Source: Ridgeia piscesae (lineage: Eukaryota > Annelida > Polychaeta > Sabellida > Siboglinidae). From it: DNA of 64,000 nt. The notes under the pieces were generated by a model. That model saw nothing but the letters and a program-made list of their open reading frames with translations. It did no database searches and had not been told where the DNA came from. Positions 12,801 through 24,409 of this stretch are shown piece after piece (position 1 is the first letter of the stretch; every line of letters begins with the position of its first letter). The stretch lies in assembly GCA_025642075.2 (NCBI GenBank), contig JAODUO010000133.1, positions 351,001-415,000 on the forward strand. Direction: 5' to 3'. A program made the translations under genes and the position numbers.

Positions 12801-15800
12801 ATCTGTAACCAAACAAGTGTGTCTGTAACCAAACAAGTGTGTCTGTAACCAAACAAGTGTATATGTAACCAAACAAGTATATATGTAACCAAACAAGTGT
12901 ATATGTAACCAAACGTGTATCTATAACCAAACATGTGTGTCTTTAACCAAACATGTGTGTCTTTTACCAAACGTGTGTCTTTAACCAAACATGTGTGTCT
13001 GTAACAAAACGTGTGTCTTTAACCAAACATGTGCGTCTGTAACCAAACATGTGTATCTGTAACCAAACAAGTGTGTCTGTAACCAAACATGTGTGTGTGT
13101 AACCAAACATGTGTGTCTTTAACCAAACGTGTGTCTTTAACCAAACATGTGTGTCTGTAACAAAACGTGTGTCTTTAAACAAAACATGTGTGTCTGTAAC
13201 CAAACATGTGTGTCTGTAACCAAACAAGTGTGTCTGTAACCAAACAAGTGTGTCTGTAACCAAACAAGTGTATCTGTAACCAAACAAGTGTGTCTGTAAC
13301 CAAACAAGTGTATCTGTAACCAAACAAGTGTGTCTGTAACCAAAAGAGTGTATCTGAAACCAAACATGTGTGTCTTTAACCAAACATGTGTGTCCGTAAC
13401 CCACCATGTGTGTCTGTAACCAAACATGTGTGTCCATAACTAAACAAGTGCATATCTAACCAAACAAGTGTATCTGTAACAAAACAAGTGTATCTGTAAC
13501 CAACCAAACAAGTGTATACATAACCAAACAAGTGTATATGTAACCAAGCAAATGTGTCTGTAACCAAACAAGTGTGTATGTAACCAAACAAGTGTAACTG
13601 AAACCAAACAAGTGTATCTGTAACCAAACAAGAATATCTGTAACACAACAAGTGTGTCTGTAACTAAACATGTGCATAAGTAACGAAACAAGTGCATATG
13701 TAACTAAACAAGTGTATCTGTAAACAACCAAACAAGTTTATATATAACAAAACAAGTGTATATTTTTATGTAACCAAACAAGTGTGTCTGTAACTAAACA
13801 AGTGTATATGTAACCAAACAAGTATGTCTGTAACTAAACAAGTGTATATGTAACCAAATAAGTATGTCTGTAACTAAACAAGTGCATATGTAACCAAACG
13901 TGTGCATATGTAACCAAACAAGTGCATATGTAACAAACCAAACAAGTGTATATGTAACCAACCAAACAATTGTATATGTAACCAACCAAACAATTGTATC
14001 TGTAACCAACCAAACAATTGTATATGTAACCAACCAAACAAGTGTATTTGTAACCAATCAAGTGTTTATGTAACCAAACAAGTGTAACTGTAACCAAATA
14101 AGTGTAACTGTAACCAAATAAGTGTAACTGTAACTAAATAAGTGTGTATGTAACCAAAAAGTGTGTATGTAACCAGAAAGTGTGTATGTAAGCAACAAGT
14201 GTCTATGTAACCAAAAAGTGTGTATGTAACCAAAAAGTGTGTATGTAACTAATCAAGTGTAACTGTAACCAAACAAGTGTGTCTGTAACCAAACAAGTGT
14301 GTCTGTAACCAACAAGTGTGTATGTAACCAACAAGGGGGTATGTAACCAAACAAGTGTGTCTGTAACCAAACAAGTGTGTCTGTAACCAAACAAGTGTGT
14401 CTGTAACCAAACAAGTGTAACTGTAACCAAACAAGTGTGTATGTAAACAAACAAGTGTAACAGTAACCAAACAAGTGTGTATGTAACCAAATAAGTGCAT
14501 ATGTAACCATACAAGTGTATATGTAACCAAACAAGTGTGTCTGTAACTAAACAAGTGCATATGTAACCAAACAAGTGCATATGTAACCAAACAAGTGCAT
14601 CTGTAACCAAACAAGTGTATCTGAAACCAACCAAACAAGTGTATATATAACCAAACAAGTGTATATGTAACAAATCAAGTGTGTATGTAACCAACAAGTG
14701 TGTATGTAACCAAACAAGTGTGCATGTAACCAAACAAGTGTGTATGTAACCAACAAGTGTGTATGTAACCAAACAAATGGGTATGTAACCAACATGTGGG
14801 TATGTAACCAAACAAGTGTGTATGTAACCAACAAGTGTGTATGTAACCAAACAAGTGTAACTGTAACCAAACAAGTGTGTATGTAACCAAACAAGTGGGT
14901 ATGTAACCAACAAGGGGGTATGTAACCAAACAAGTGTGTCTGTAACCAACAAGTGGGTATGTAACCAACAAGGGGGTATGTAACCAAACAAGTGTGTCTC
15001 TAACCAAACAAGTGTGTCTGTAACCAAACAAGTATAACTGTAACCAAACAAGTGTGTATGTAACCAAACAAGTGTAACTGTAACCAAACAAGTGTGTATG
15101 TAACCAAACAAGTGTGTCTGTAACCAAACAAGTGTGTATGTAACCAACAAGTGTGTCTGTAACCAAACAAGTGTAACTGTAACCAAACAAGTGTAACTGT
15201 AACCAAACAAGTGTGTATGTAACCAACAAGTGTGTATGTAACCAAACAAGTGTGTATGTAACCTAACAAGTGTGTATGTAACCAAACAAGTGTGTCTGTA
15301 ACAACAAGTGTGTATGTAACCAAACAAGTGTATCTGTAACAAAACAAGTGCATATGTAACCAAACAAGTGTTTCTGTAACTAAACTAGTGCATATTTAAT
15401 CAAACAGGTGCATGTGTAACCAAACGAATGTATATGTAACCAAACAAGTATATATGTAACAAAACAAGTGCATATGTAACCAAACAAGTGTGTATGTAAC
15501 CAAACAATTGTATTTTAACCAAACAATTGTATGTAACCAAACAATGTATATGTAAAACCCAAAAAAGTGAACTGTAACCAACAAGTGTGTAAAAAGTAAC
15601 CAACAAGTGTGTATGTAACCAACAAGGGGTATGTAACCAAACAAGTGTGTCTGTAACCAAACAAGTGTGTCTGTAACCAAACAAGTGTGTCTGTAACCAA
15701 CAAGTGTGTTGTAACCAACAAGTGGTTGTAACCAAACAAGTGTGTCTGTAACCAAACAAGTGTGTCTGTAACCAAACAACTGTGTATGTAACCAAACAAG

Positions 15801-18800
15801 TGTATGTAACCAAACAAGTGTATATGTAACCAAACAAGTGTTCTGTAACTAAACAAGTGATATGTAACCAAACAAGTGCAATGTAACCAAACAAGTGATT
15901 GTAACAAACAAGTGTACTGTAACCAAACAAGTGTATATGTAACAACAAGTGTTATGTAACCAACAAGTGTGTCTGTAACCAACAAGTGTGTATGTAACCA
16001 AACAAGTGTATGTAACCAAACAAGTGTATGTAACCAAACAAGTGTATATGTAACCAAACAAGGGTAACTGTAACCAAACAAGTGCGTATGTAACCAAACA
16101 AGGGTAATGTAACCAAACAAGTGTGTATGTAACACAAACAAGGGTAACTGTAACCAAACAAGTGTGTATGTAACCAACAAGTGTGTATGTAACCAACAAG
16201 TGTGTCTGTAACCAACAAGTGTGTCTGTAACCAACAAGTGTGTATGTAACCAACAAGTGTGTATGTAACCAACAAGTGTGTCTGTAACCAAACAAGTGTA
16301 TCTGTAACCAAACAAGTGTTATGTAACCAAACAAGTGTATGTAACCAACAAGTGTGTATGTAACCAACAAGTGGGTATGTAACCAAACAAGTGTGTATGT
16401 AACCAAACAAGTGTGTATGTAACCAAACAAGTGTGTATGTAACCAACAAGTGGGTATGTAACCAACAAGTGTTGTAACCAAACAAGTGTGTATGTAACCA
16501 AACAAGTGTTATGTAACCAAACAAGTGTATCTGTAACCAAACAAGTGTTATAACCAAACAAGTGTATGTAACCAACAAGTGGTTGTAACCAACAAGGTTG
16601 TAACAACAAGTGTATGTACCAACAAGTGGTTGTAACCAACAGTGGTTGTAACCAACAAGGGTTGTAACCAACAAGTGTGTTGTAACCAACAAGTGGTTTT
16701 AACCAACAAGGGTTGTAACCAAACAAGTGTTCTGTAACAAACAAGTGTTGTAACCAAACAAGTGTTTGTAACAAACAGTGTATTTAACAAACAAGTGTTG
16801 TAACCAAAAATGATTGTAACCAACAGTTTTGTAACAAACAAGTGTTGTAACAAACAAGTGTTGTAACCAAACAATGTATTGTAACCAAACAATGTCTGTA
16901 ACCAAACAATGTATCTGAAAACCCAACAAGTGTTTTAACCAACAAGTGTATGTAACCAACAAGGTGTAACCAAACAAGTGGTATGTAACCAAACAAGTGT
17001 GTATGTAACCAAACAAGTGTGTATGTAACCAAACAAGTGTGTCTGTAACCAACAAGGGGGTATGTAACCAAACAAGTGTGTCTGTAACCAAACAAGTGGG
17101 TATGTAACCAACAAGGGTGTATGTAACCAAACAAGTTTTTGTAACCTACAAGTGTGTATGTAACCAAACAAGTGTCTGTAACCAAACAAGTGTAAATGTA
17201 ACCAAACAAGTGTGTATGTAAACAAACAAGTGTAACTGTAACCAAACAAGTGTGTATGTAACCAAACAAGTGGATATGTAACCAAACAAGTGTGTCTGTA
17301 ACTAAACAAGTGTATATGTAACCAAACAAGTGTGTCTGTAACTAAACAAGTGCATATGTAACCAAACAAGTGCATATGTAACCAAACAAGTGTATCTGTA
17401 ACCAAACAAGTGTGTATGTAACCAAACAAGTGTAATGTAACCAACAAGTGTGTATGTAACCAAACAAGTGTGTATGTAACCAAACAAGTGGGTATGTAAC
17501 CAAACAAGTGTGTATGTAACCAACAAGTGGGTATGTAACCAAAATGTGGGTATGTAACCAAACAAGTGTGTATGTAACCAAACAAGTGTGTATGTAACCA
17601 AACAAGTGTAACTGTAACCAAACAAGTGTATCTGTAACCAAACAAGTGGGTATGTAACCAAACAAGTGGGTATGTAACCAACAAGGGTGTATATAACCAA
17701 ACAAGTGTGTCTGTAACCAACAAGTGGGTATGTAACCAAACAAGTGTGTCTGTAACCAACAAGTGTGTATGTAACCAACAAGGGGGTATGTAACCAAACA
17801 AGTGTGTATGTAACCAAACAAGTGTATCTGTAACCAAACAAGTGTATATGTAACAAAACAAGTGTATATGTAACCAAACAAGTGTGTCTGTAACTAAACA
17901 AGTGCATATGTAACCAAACGTGTGCATATGTAACCAAACAAGTGTATATGTAACCAAACAAATGTGTCTGTAACTAAACATGTGCATAAGTAAAAAAAAC
18001 AAGTGCATATGTAACCAAAAAAGTGCATATGTAACCAACCAAACAAGTGTATACATAACCAACCAAACAAGTGCATATGTAACCAAACAAGTGTGTCCGT
18101 AACTAAACAAGTGCATATGTAACCAAACATGTGCATATGTAACCAAACAAGTGTATCTGAAACCAACCAAACAAGTGTATATGTAATCAACCAAACAAGT
18201 GTATATGTAATCAACCAAACAAGTGTATACATAACCAAACAAGTGTATACATAACCAAACAAGTGTATACATAACCAAACAAGTGTGTCTGTAACCAACA
18301 AGTGTGTATGTAACCAACAAGGGGGATGTAACCAACAAGTGTTGTAACCAACAAGTGTGTCTGTAACCAAACAAGTGTGTCTGTAACCAACAAGTGTGTA
18401 TGTAACAAACAAGAGGGTATGTAACCAAACAAGTGTGTCTGTAACCAAACAAGTGTGTCTGTAATCAAACAAGTGTAACTGTAACCAAACAAGTGTGTAT
18501 GTAAACAAACAAGTGTAACTGTAACCAAACAAGTGTGTATGTAACCAAACTAGTGTGTCTGTAACCAACAAGTGTGTCTGTAACCAACAAGTGTGTATGT
18601 AACCAAAAAAGTGTATCTGTAACAAAACAAGTGTATCTGTAACCAAACAAGTGTATATGTAACCAAACAAGTGTATCTGTAACCAAACAAGTGTTTATGT
18701 AACCAAACAACAAGGGGGTATGTAACCAAACAAGTGTAACTGTAACCAAACAAGTGTGTATGTAAACAAACAAGTGTATATGTAACAAAACAAGTGCATA

Positions 18801-21800
18801 TGTAACCAAACAAGTGCATCTGTAACCAACCAAACAAGTGTATCTGAAACCAACCAAACAAGTGTATCTGAAACCAACCAAACAAGTGTATATATAACCA
18901 AACAAGTGTATATATAACCAAACAAGTGTGTATGTAACCAAACAAGTGTGTATGTAACCAAACAAGTGTGTATGTAACCAAACAAGTGGGTATGTAACCA
19001 ACATGTGGGTATGTAACCAAACAAGTGTAACTGTAACTAAACAAGTGTGTATGTAACCAACAAGTGTGTATGTAACCAACAAGGGGGTATGTAACCAAAC
19101 AAGTGTGTCTGTAACCAACAAGTGGGTATGTAACCAAACAAGTGTGTCTGTAACCAACAAGTGTAACTGTAACCAAACAGGTGTGTTTGTAAACAAACAA
19201 GTGTAACAGTAACCAAACAAGTGTGTCTGTAACCAAACAAGTGTGTATGTAACCAAACAAGTGTAACTGTAACCAAACAAGTGTGTATGTAACCAAACAA
19301 GTGGGTATGTAACCAACAAGGGGTATGTAACCAAACAAGTGTGTCTGTAACCAACAAGTGGGTATGTAACCAACAAGGGGGTATGTAACCAAACAAGTGT
19401 GTCTGTAACCAAACAAGTGTAACTGTAACCAAACAAGTGTGTATGTAAACAAACAAGTGTAACAGTAAACAAACAAATGTGTATGTAACCAAATAAGTGC
19501 ATATGTAACCATACAAGTGTATATGTAATCAAACAAGTGTGTCTGTAACTAAACAAGTGCATATGTAACCAAACAAGTGTATATGTAACCAAACAAGTGC
19601 ATCTGTAACCAAACAAGTGTATCTGAAACCAACCAAACAAGTGTATATATAACCAAACAAGTGTGTATGTAACCAACAAGTGTGTATGTAACCAAACAAG
19701 TGTGTATGTAACCAAACAAGTGTGTATGTAACCAAACAAGTGGGTATGTAACCAACAAGTGGGTATGTAACCAAACAAGTGGGTATGTAACCAAACAAGT
19801 GGGTATGTAACCAAACAAGTGGTATGTAACCAACAAGTGTGTATGTAACCAAACAAGTGTGATCTGTAACCAAACAAGTGGTATGTAACCAAACAAGTGT
19901 ATGTAACCAACAAGTGTGTATGTAACCAAACAAGTGTGTATGTAACAACCAAACAAGTGTAACTGTAACCAAACAATGTGTATGTAACCAACAAGTGGGT
20001 ATGTAACCAAACAAGTGTGTACTGTAACCAAACAAGTGTAATGTAACCAAACAAGTGTGTATGTAACCAAACAAGTGAATATGTAACCAAACAAGTGTGT
20101 ATGTAACCAAACAAGTGTGTCTGTAACCAAACAAGTGTGTCTGTAACCAACAAGGGGGTATGTAACCAAACATGTGTGTCTGTAACCAAACAAGTGTTGT
20201 AACCAAACAAGTGCATGTAACCAAACAAGTGTGTATGTAACTAAACAAGTGCATATGTAACCAAACAAGTGTATATGTAACCAAACAAGTGTATCTGAAA
20301 CCAACTAAACAAGTGTATATATAACCAAACAAGTGTGTATGTAACCGAAAAGTGTGTATGTAACCAAACAAGGGTAACTGTAACCAAAGAAGTGTGTATG
20401 TAAACAAACAAGTGTAACTGTAACTAAACAAGTGTGTATGTAACTAAACAAGTGTGTATGTAACCAACAAGTGTGTCTGTAACCAAACAAGTGTGTATGT
20501 AACCAACAAGTGTTTCTGTAACCAACAAGTGTTTCTGTAACCAACAAGTGTTTCTGTAACCAACAAGTGTGTATGTAACCAACAAGTGTGTATGTAACCA
20601 ACAAGTGTGTATGTAACCAAATAAGTGTATCGGTAACAAAACAAGTGTATCTATAACCAAACAAGTGTGTATGTAACTAAACTAGTGCATATTTAACTAA
20701 ACTAGTGCATATTTAACCAAACAAGTGCATATGTAACCAAACAAGTGCATATGTAACCAAACTAGTGCATATTTAACCAAACAAGTGCAAATGTAACCAA
20801 ACAAGTGTATCTGTAACCAAACAACTGTATCTGTAACCAAACAAATGTATATGTAACCAAACAAGTATATATGTAGCAAAACAAGTGCATATGTAACCAA
20901 AGAAGTGTATTTGTAACCAAATAAGTGTGTCTGTAACGAAACAAGTGTATCTATAAAAACCATACAAGTGTATCTGTAACCAAACAAGTGTGTATGTAAC
21001 TAAAAAGTGTATCTGTAACCAAAGAAGTTTGTCTGTAACTAAACAAGTGCATATGTAACCAATCAAACTATTTTATCTTTAACTAACCAAACAAGTGTAT
21101 ATATAACCAAACAAGTGTATCTGTAACCAAGCAAACAAGTGTATATGAAACCAAGCAAACAAGTGTATATGTAGCCAATGAAACAAGTGTATATGTAACC
21201 AAACCAGGGTTGGGTCCAAATACACATTTTGGGATCAAATACAAATACAACTCAGCCAAATCAAATACATTGCTGTTTTAGATTTCAATTCAAATACAAA
21301 TTTGCATTTAAGATACAATTACACCGCAATTTTTGATTCAAATACGATTCAAATACATCGCTATTTTTTAAAGTTGATTCATATATACGATTCAAATACA
21401 TGGACCGTGTTTCCATTATAGTTCAAGTGTATGACAGTGGAAATGGATGGAATTTTGTCTTTGGCTTGATTGACTGCTGTAGACTAATTGGCAGGCAGGT
21501 GTACATACTAGACTGTCCTTATCTGTACTACTGTACCAACTAGTGGGCAGCTCTTCCCCTTGCACTGGGGGAAACCTGGGTTCCTGTCTTAGAACTGGGT
21601 TGTTTACACAGTAGGTGACAGCAGGATTATTTGAAGCACCTTCCCTGTGAATACCTGCCTGTGTGGCAATTGATCAGCTTCACTGGCTTCCCATTCATTC
21701 ATTGATGCTATTGTTTGACCAGCTTAACTGTAGGCCAATTTTCTCATTGCTGGTTGCAAAGCCCTGCATGCCCACAGTTGACCATAGGCGTGAAAAACAT

Positions 21801-22542
21801 TCTGTCTAAACTCCTGAGCCAGTTTATATCAGGCTGTGCTTTACCTTTTGTTGGTAAAATGGCAATTTTTATGTGTATTTGATTGTGTTTGCAAATACAG
21901 ACCAAATACAGACCAAATACAGACCAAATACAGACCAAATACAAATATGTGCCATTTTGTGATTTTCAATTCAAATACAAATGCACAACATATTTTATTC
22001 AAATACAAATACGTATTTGAATCGAACCCTGGTGTTGTGTATATGTTAGTACTAGTATATGTATATAAGATATGTGAGGAGTTGTTTGGCGGTTGTATGT
22101 TGTAATTTTCACAGTTAAGTCAGAAAGCATGATCACCCAGTATCGATTTTGCAGTTGCGAATTTTCGAATCGAATAGCAGAAAAAAGTTAGAAATTTAAT
22201 TTGTTTACCTGTCCACCTACATTGCTACCCGTCCACATCAGTTTTTACCCGTCCAAATGACGGGTCTCTGCATAAAGCTATGCTAGTAGGAGCATGCTGT
22301 GGTTGATCTTATAGAATTGCATAATTAGGATGTCTGACTACACATACTCATTGCGCCTTATTATGAAAAAGCCATGCCCAAGCCAAGGGCAAGGCGGCTA
22401 GGCAAAACCCTTTTGCCTTGCTTGTCTTGTAGTTGTACTGTATACAAACAAATTATCATAAAATATGTGCATATCAACATAGGCAATACATACCAGAATC
22501 ACTATCGCTAGAGAGGGCAACGGGGTTCATGTCTGAACTCAT
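9573..22542 (-). CDS. SCOC: Short coiled-coil protein SCOC (UNC-69 family), four coding exons
   Basis: Join of exons 22542-22494, 12642-12580, 10708-10622 and 9715-9573, giving 113 residues and a TAG stop. All three introns are GT-AG and phase 1, and exon lengths 49, 63, 87 and 143 keep the frame. The C-terminal half (about residues 47-97) is a heptad coiled coil containing [20 protein letters not shown] and [10 protein letters not shown]. These are nearly identical to the SCOC family core; the human protein is similar in size. The N-terminus is acidic and serine-rich. In animals SCOC is a Golgi/trans-Golgi peripheral protein that binds Arl1 or Arl3 and the kinesin adaptor FEZ1/UNC-76. It acts in axon outgrowth and autophagy (family knowledge). 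The start ATG has A at -3. Intron 1 holds a giant 20-bp satellite; introns 2 and 3 hold interspersed elements. Confidence 0.93.
9813..9877. repeat. (TA)n microsatellite in SCOC intron 3
   Basis: About 32 TA dinucleotides, roughly 100 bases upstream (on the gene strand) of the exon 4 acceptor. Confidence 0.95.
10302..10598 (+). mobile_element. MITE-like element, ACCCGTC family copy A (SCOC intron 3)
   Basis: It begins GGCTTTATGCAGG and ends GGGTCTCTACATTAAAGC; the ends form an imperfect terminal inverted repeat (GCTTTATG facing CATAAAGC). Near the right end is a hairpin, ACCCGTC-CAAAT-GACGGGT. Related copies lie at 22200-22278, 27714-27983 and 50776-51050. There is no coding capacity, so it would be non-autonomous. 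It is flanked by near-identical 21-base segments at 10280-10300 and 10606-10626, the right one overlapping the SCOC exon 3 donor region. Confidence 0.7.
10622..10708 (-). CDS. SCOC: SCOC exon 3
   Basis: The acceptor is TTTTAATTTGAAG and the exon starts GT, completing a Ser codon begun in exon 2. It encodes [16 protein letters not shown] and [12 protein letters not shown] plus one base. This corresponds to the family segment EEKTRLINQVLELQHTLED, and the next exon restores the D-L-S that follows in the family. The donor is GACG/GTGGGT. A second, almost identical donor 15 bases downstream (exon end at 10607) would add five residues in frame. Confidence 0.92.
10868..11541 (+). mobile_element. About 670-bp interspersed element, copy 1 (SCOC intron 2)
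   Basis: This matches 48685-49355 in inverted orientation over its whole length, with scattered substitutions and small indels. Similarity starts at GGCCTGTAAGTGGGTCACGA and stops just after CCCCAGGCCTCG. GGCCTG at one end and CAGGCC at the other give a six-base inverted terminus. There is no long conserved open frame, so it is probably a non-autonomous transposon of unassigned class. Confidence 0.75.
11545..12575. other. SCOC intron 2, remaining sequence
   Basis: No exon or element end is recognised. Short open frames on both strands overlap and look random. Confidence 0.5.
12580..12642 (-). CDS. SCOC: SCOC exon 2
   Basis: The acceptor is ACTTCTTTGGTTACAG and the exon starts AT, completing Asp from exon 1. 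It encodes [20 protein letters not shown] plus one base of a Ser codon, and ends at a consensus donor GTGAGT. This variable N-terminal segment is not conserved with the human protein. The exon is supported by its splice sites and by exact phase agreement on both sides. The acceptor and the first six exon bases (ATACAC) are part of the last unit of the adjacent 20-bp satellite. Confidence 0.85.
12643..21203. repeat. 20-bp satellite array filling SCOC intron 1
   Basis: About 8.56 kb, or roughly 430 units, of AACCAAACAAGTGTGTCTGT (plus strand). Variable positions lie mainly in the GTGTGT/GTGTAT/GTGTAA/GTGCAT/GTGGGT segment. There are frequent 19-base units (AACCAACAAG) and 24-base units (AACCAACCAAACAAG). 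The left edge (12960-13440) has a distinct subfamily with CATGTGTGTCTTTAACC and 18-base units. The minus strand of the unit contains no stop codon in any frame, so repeat frames up to 587 codons appear. They are not interpreted as genes. The array ends abruptly at a hAT element. Confidence 0.98.
21204..22032 (+). mobile_element. Non-autonomous hAT-type DNA transposon
   Basis: The terminal inverted repeats are CCAGGGTTGGGTCCAAATAC on the left and its imperfect complement GTATTTGAATCGAACCCTGG on the right. CAGGGTT with AAATAC just inside is typical of hAT elements. Both subterminal regions are rich in short CAAATACA motifs, including four tandem copies of ATACAGACCAA at about 21896-21940. The 829-bp body has no transposase frame. 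No clear 8-bp target duplication is seen, perhaps because the left flank is the satellite. Confidence 0.75.
22200..22278 (+). mobile_element. MITE-like element, ACCCGTC family copy C (3' part only)
   Basis: It contains TTTTTACCCGTCCAAATGAC, then GGGTCTCTGCATAAAGC, matching the right ends of copies A and B. The left two thirds are missing. Confidence 0.65.
22494..22542 (-). CDS. SCOC: SCOC exon 1 coding part (start exon)
   Basis: ATG at 22542-22540 begins [16 protein letters not shown], followed by one base and donor GTATGT. The single base plus AT of exon 2 makes Asp. It resembles the short acidic N-terminus of animal SCOC (MNADMDAV in the human protein). A four-codon upstream frame (ATG AAG GCG TGT TGA, about 22582-22568) would lie in the leader. 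A possible leader splice acceptor, GTCTGTCGTTTCAG, lies at about 22600. Confidence 0.82.
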
Positions 22543-24400
22543 GTTGGCTGTTTCTGACATCCCACGCCTTCGTCAACACGCCTTCATCCGTTCTGAAACG
22601 ACAGACGTCAGGGTGTTACCAATCGATACCAATTCGACTAGATCGGAGAAGACGTGACCGACTGACTCATAGGGCGAGAGCAATCGACATATTATACAGG
22701 CTCCTGTCTTACTAAAGCGCGTACTGTATGTGTAAGTGGCATCAGCAAACTTATTAGTAACTAATATGCCAAACCTTTATCTACTGGGGGCGGTTTCTAT
22801 CAGAGTTAAAGCGAAAAAACGACACTACTTCGTGCCAAACACCTACGTTTCTGATTTCCGGTATTGCCCGCTGCGGATTGTTAGCGCAAAATAGCAAAAG
22901 GTAACGCCACCTAGCGAATAACTCATTTCATATTTTTCTCACGTCACTGGCGTTCACAGCGTCTCGATAAATAGCAGTCATGATAGTTTCGTAGATTTTT
23001 ACTTATCACACATATTTGACACAATATTCCCGTACTTACAAAATACGAAGCTTTTACAACTTATACACTGTGACCTTGATCTATTGGGCTACGAACAATT
23101 TAACAAGGAAAATACTGGAAAACTCAACAAAGCCGTCAAGAAATGACAAAGTGCATGACAAGAAGTCAAGCAAAACTGTATCAGCGACCTAGAACAACAC
23201 ACGCTGAAATGGTGGCACAATAACTGTAGAGTCATTACATTTTGTGTTACCCCTCACGGTTTCTGAAGGCAAGCAATATACGTGTGCATGCGTTAGTGTA
23301 CGTGCGTGCATGGGCATATATATGTATGGTGTGCGTGTGTATTCTCACACCTGTATTAGTGAATGCGTGTGTGTCCGCGCGCGTTTTACAACACATGCAT
23401 GCTTGCGCGTACGCGAGCGTGTTTGACTGATAAAAATAAAGCGCTGGTCAGATGCGAATTTTTACATCATTATTTCAAGTAAATGCCAAATAAATGAGCC
23501 AACATGAATTTACAAACATTAATTAATTAAAACGGGGCTATTTACTCCTAGGTTATGCTATTTTTTTATTTAATATTACGTTCTTATGATTACAACATGC
23601 ATGTTGAAGGTTTACTGCCTGCAAGATTGTGCGTATTATTTTATTAAGCTTGAAATTTTTTCGCAATTTGAAAGATTCCACACCGTGACGCAACACGTTC
23701 AAATGGTAAACCAAACAAAAAGTATAGGCAATAATGCTGAGATCTCAGTTAACTGAATTATCCTTTGATGTTTAACTTTCCCACGTTCTAGACAGCAGAC
23801 TTCCGCTTACAAATTACTGTTCTGCCAATTCTGTAGAATATCATACAACGTGTGGCCTTGGAAGATGAGGGAAACGTTGCATCTGACAACATGCGACAGT
23901 CAGCACATTACGGCTGTGATATAAACGGTGGATGCCTTAGCTTAGGTCATAGCCTGCCTTACCCCACCTTAATTCCCCATCTGGACATAAAATGCTGTAT
24001 TGATTTTCTAGCTTAAATTGTTCACATTTCATTTATCGATACATCCACCATAAAGGCATAATCCATGATACAGAAGTATAATAAATATGTAATATATTTT
24101 CTTAAAATTTAAATCCATTTATATTTGGTTACTAGCTGTAACATTTCAATTTTGCAATGCGTTCTAAAAACAACGAGGGACAATTCTGCAATTATTTTAA
24201 TGCAGATGCAACATTGTAAATACTTTTATAAATATATGACCGCCCACGCCGACCCAGGCATATGTTCGCTTTGTTGTTACACCTTTGGGCCTTTGGCTCA
24301 GGTAAACCCGCCCAGAGACAGGAGTAGAGCTCAACATCTTTGCGTATCACGTGACTCGTGAATACGTCACCAATTTCGGATGGTGATTTCGCACATGTCA
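22543..24400. promoter_or_regulatory. Candidate divergent promoter region between SCOC and the plus-strand gene
   Basis: CpG-richer patches lie at about 22560-22960 and 24240-24420. Visible motifs are an AP-1-type TGACTCA near 22664, a TCACGTGAC E-box near 24347, and a CRE-like ACGTCA followed by CCAAT near 24364. The middle (about 23000-24200) is AT-rich apart from a TG/CG-rich patch at 23280-23420. Transcription starts are not determinable from sequence; the assignment is by position between two opposing first exons. Confidence 0.4.
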
Positions 24401-24409
24401 GTGTTTTCA

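Noticed and set aside
18465..20228. 587-codon and many other minus-strand frames with [20 protein letters not shown] repeats
   Set aside because: They are translations of the 20-bp intronic satellite, begin and end at random units, and are open in all three frames at once.
12643..21203. CRISPR-like array
   Set aside because: Units are contiguous 20-bp tandem repeats with no unique spacers, and the genome is eukaryotic.
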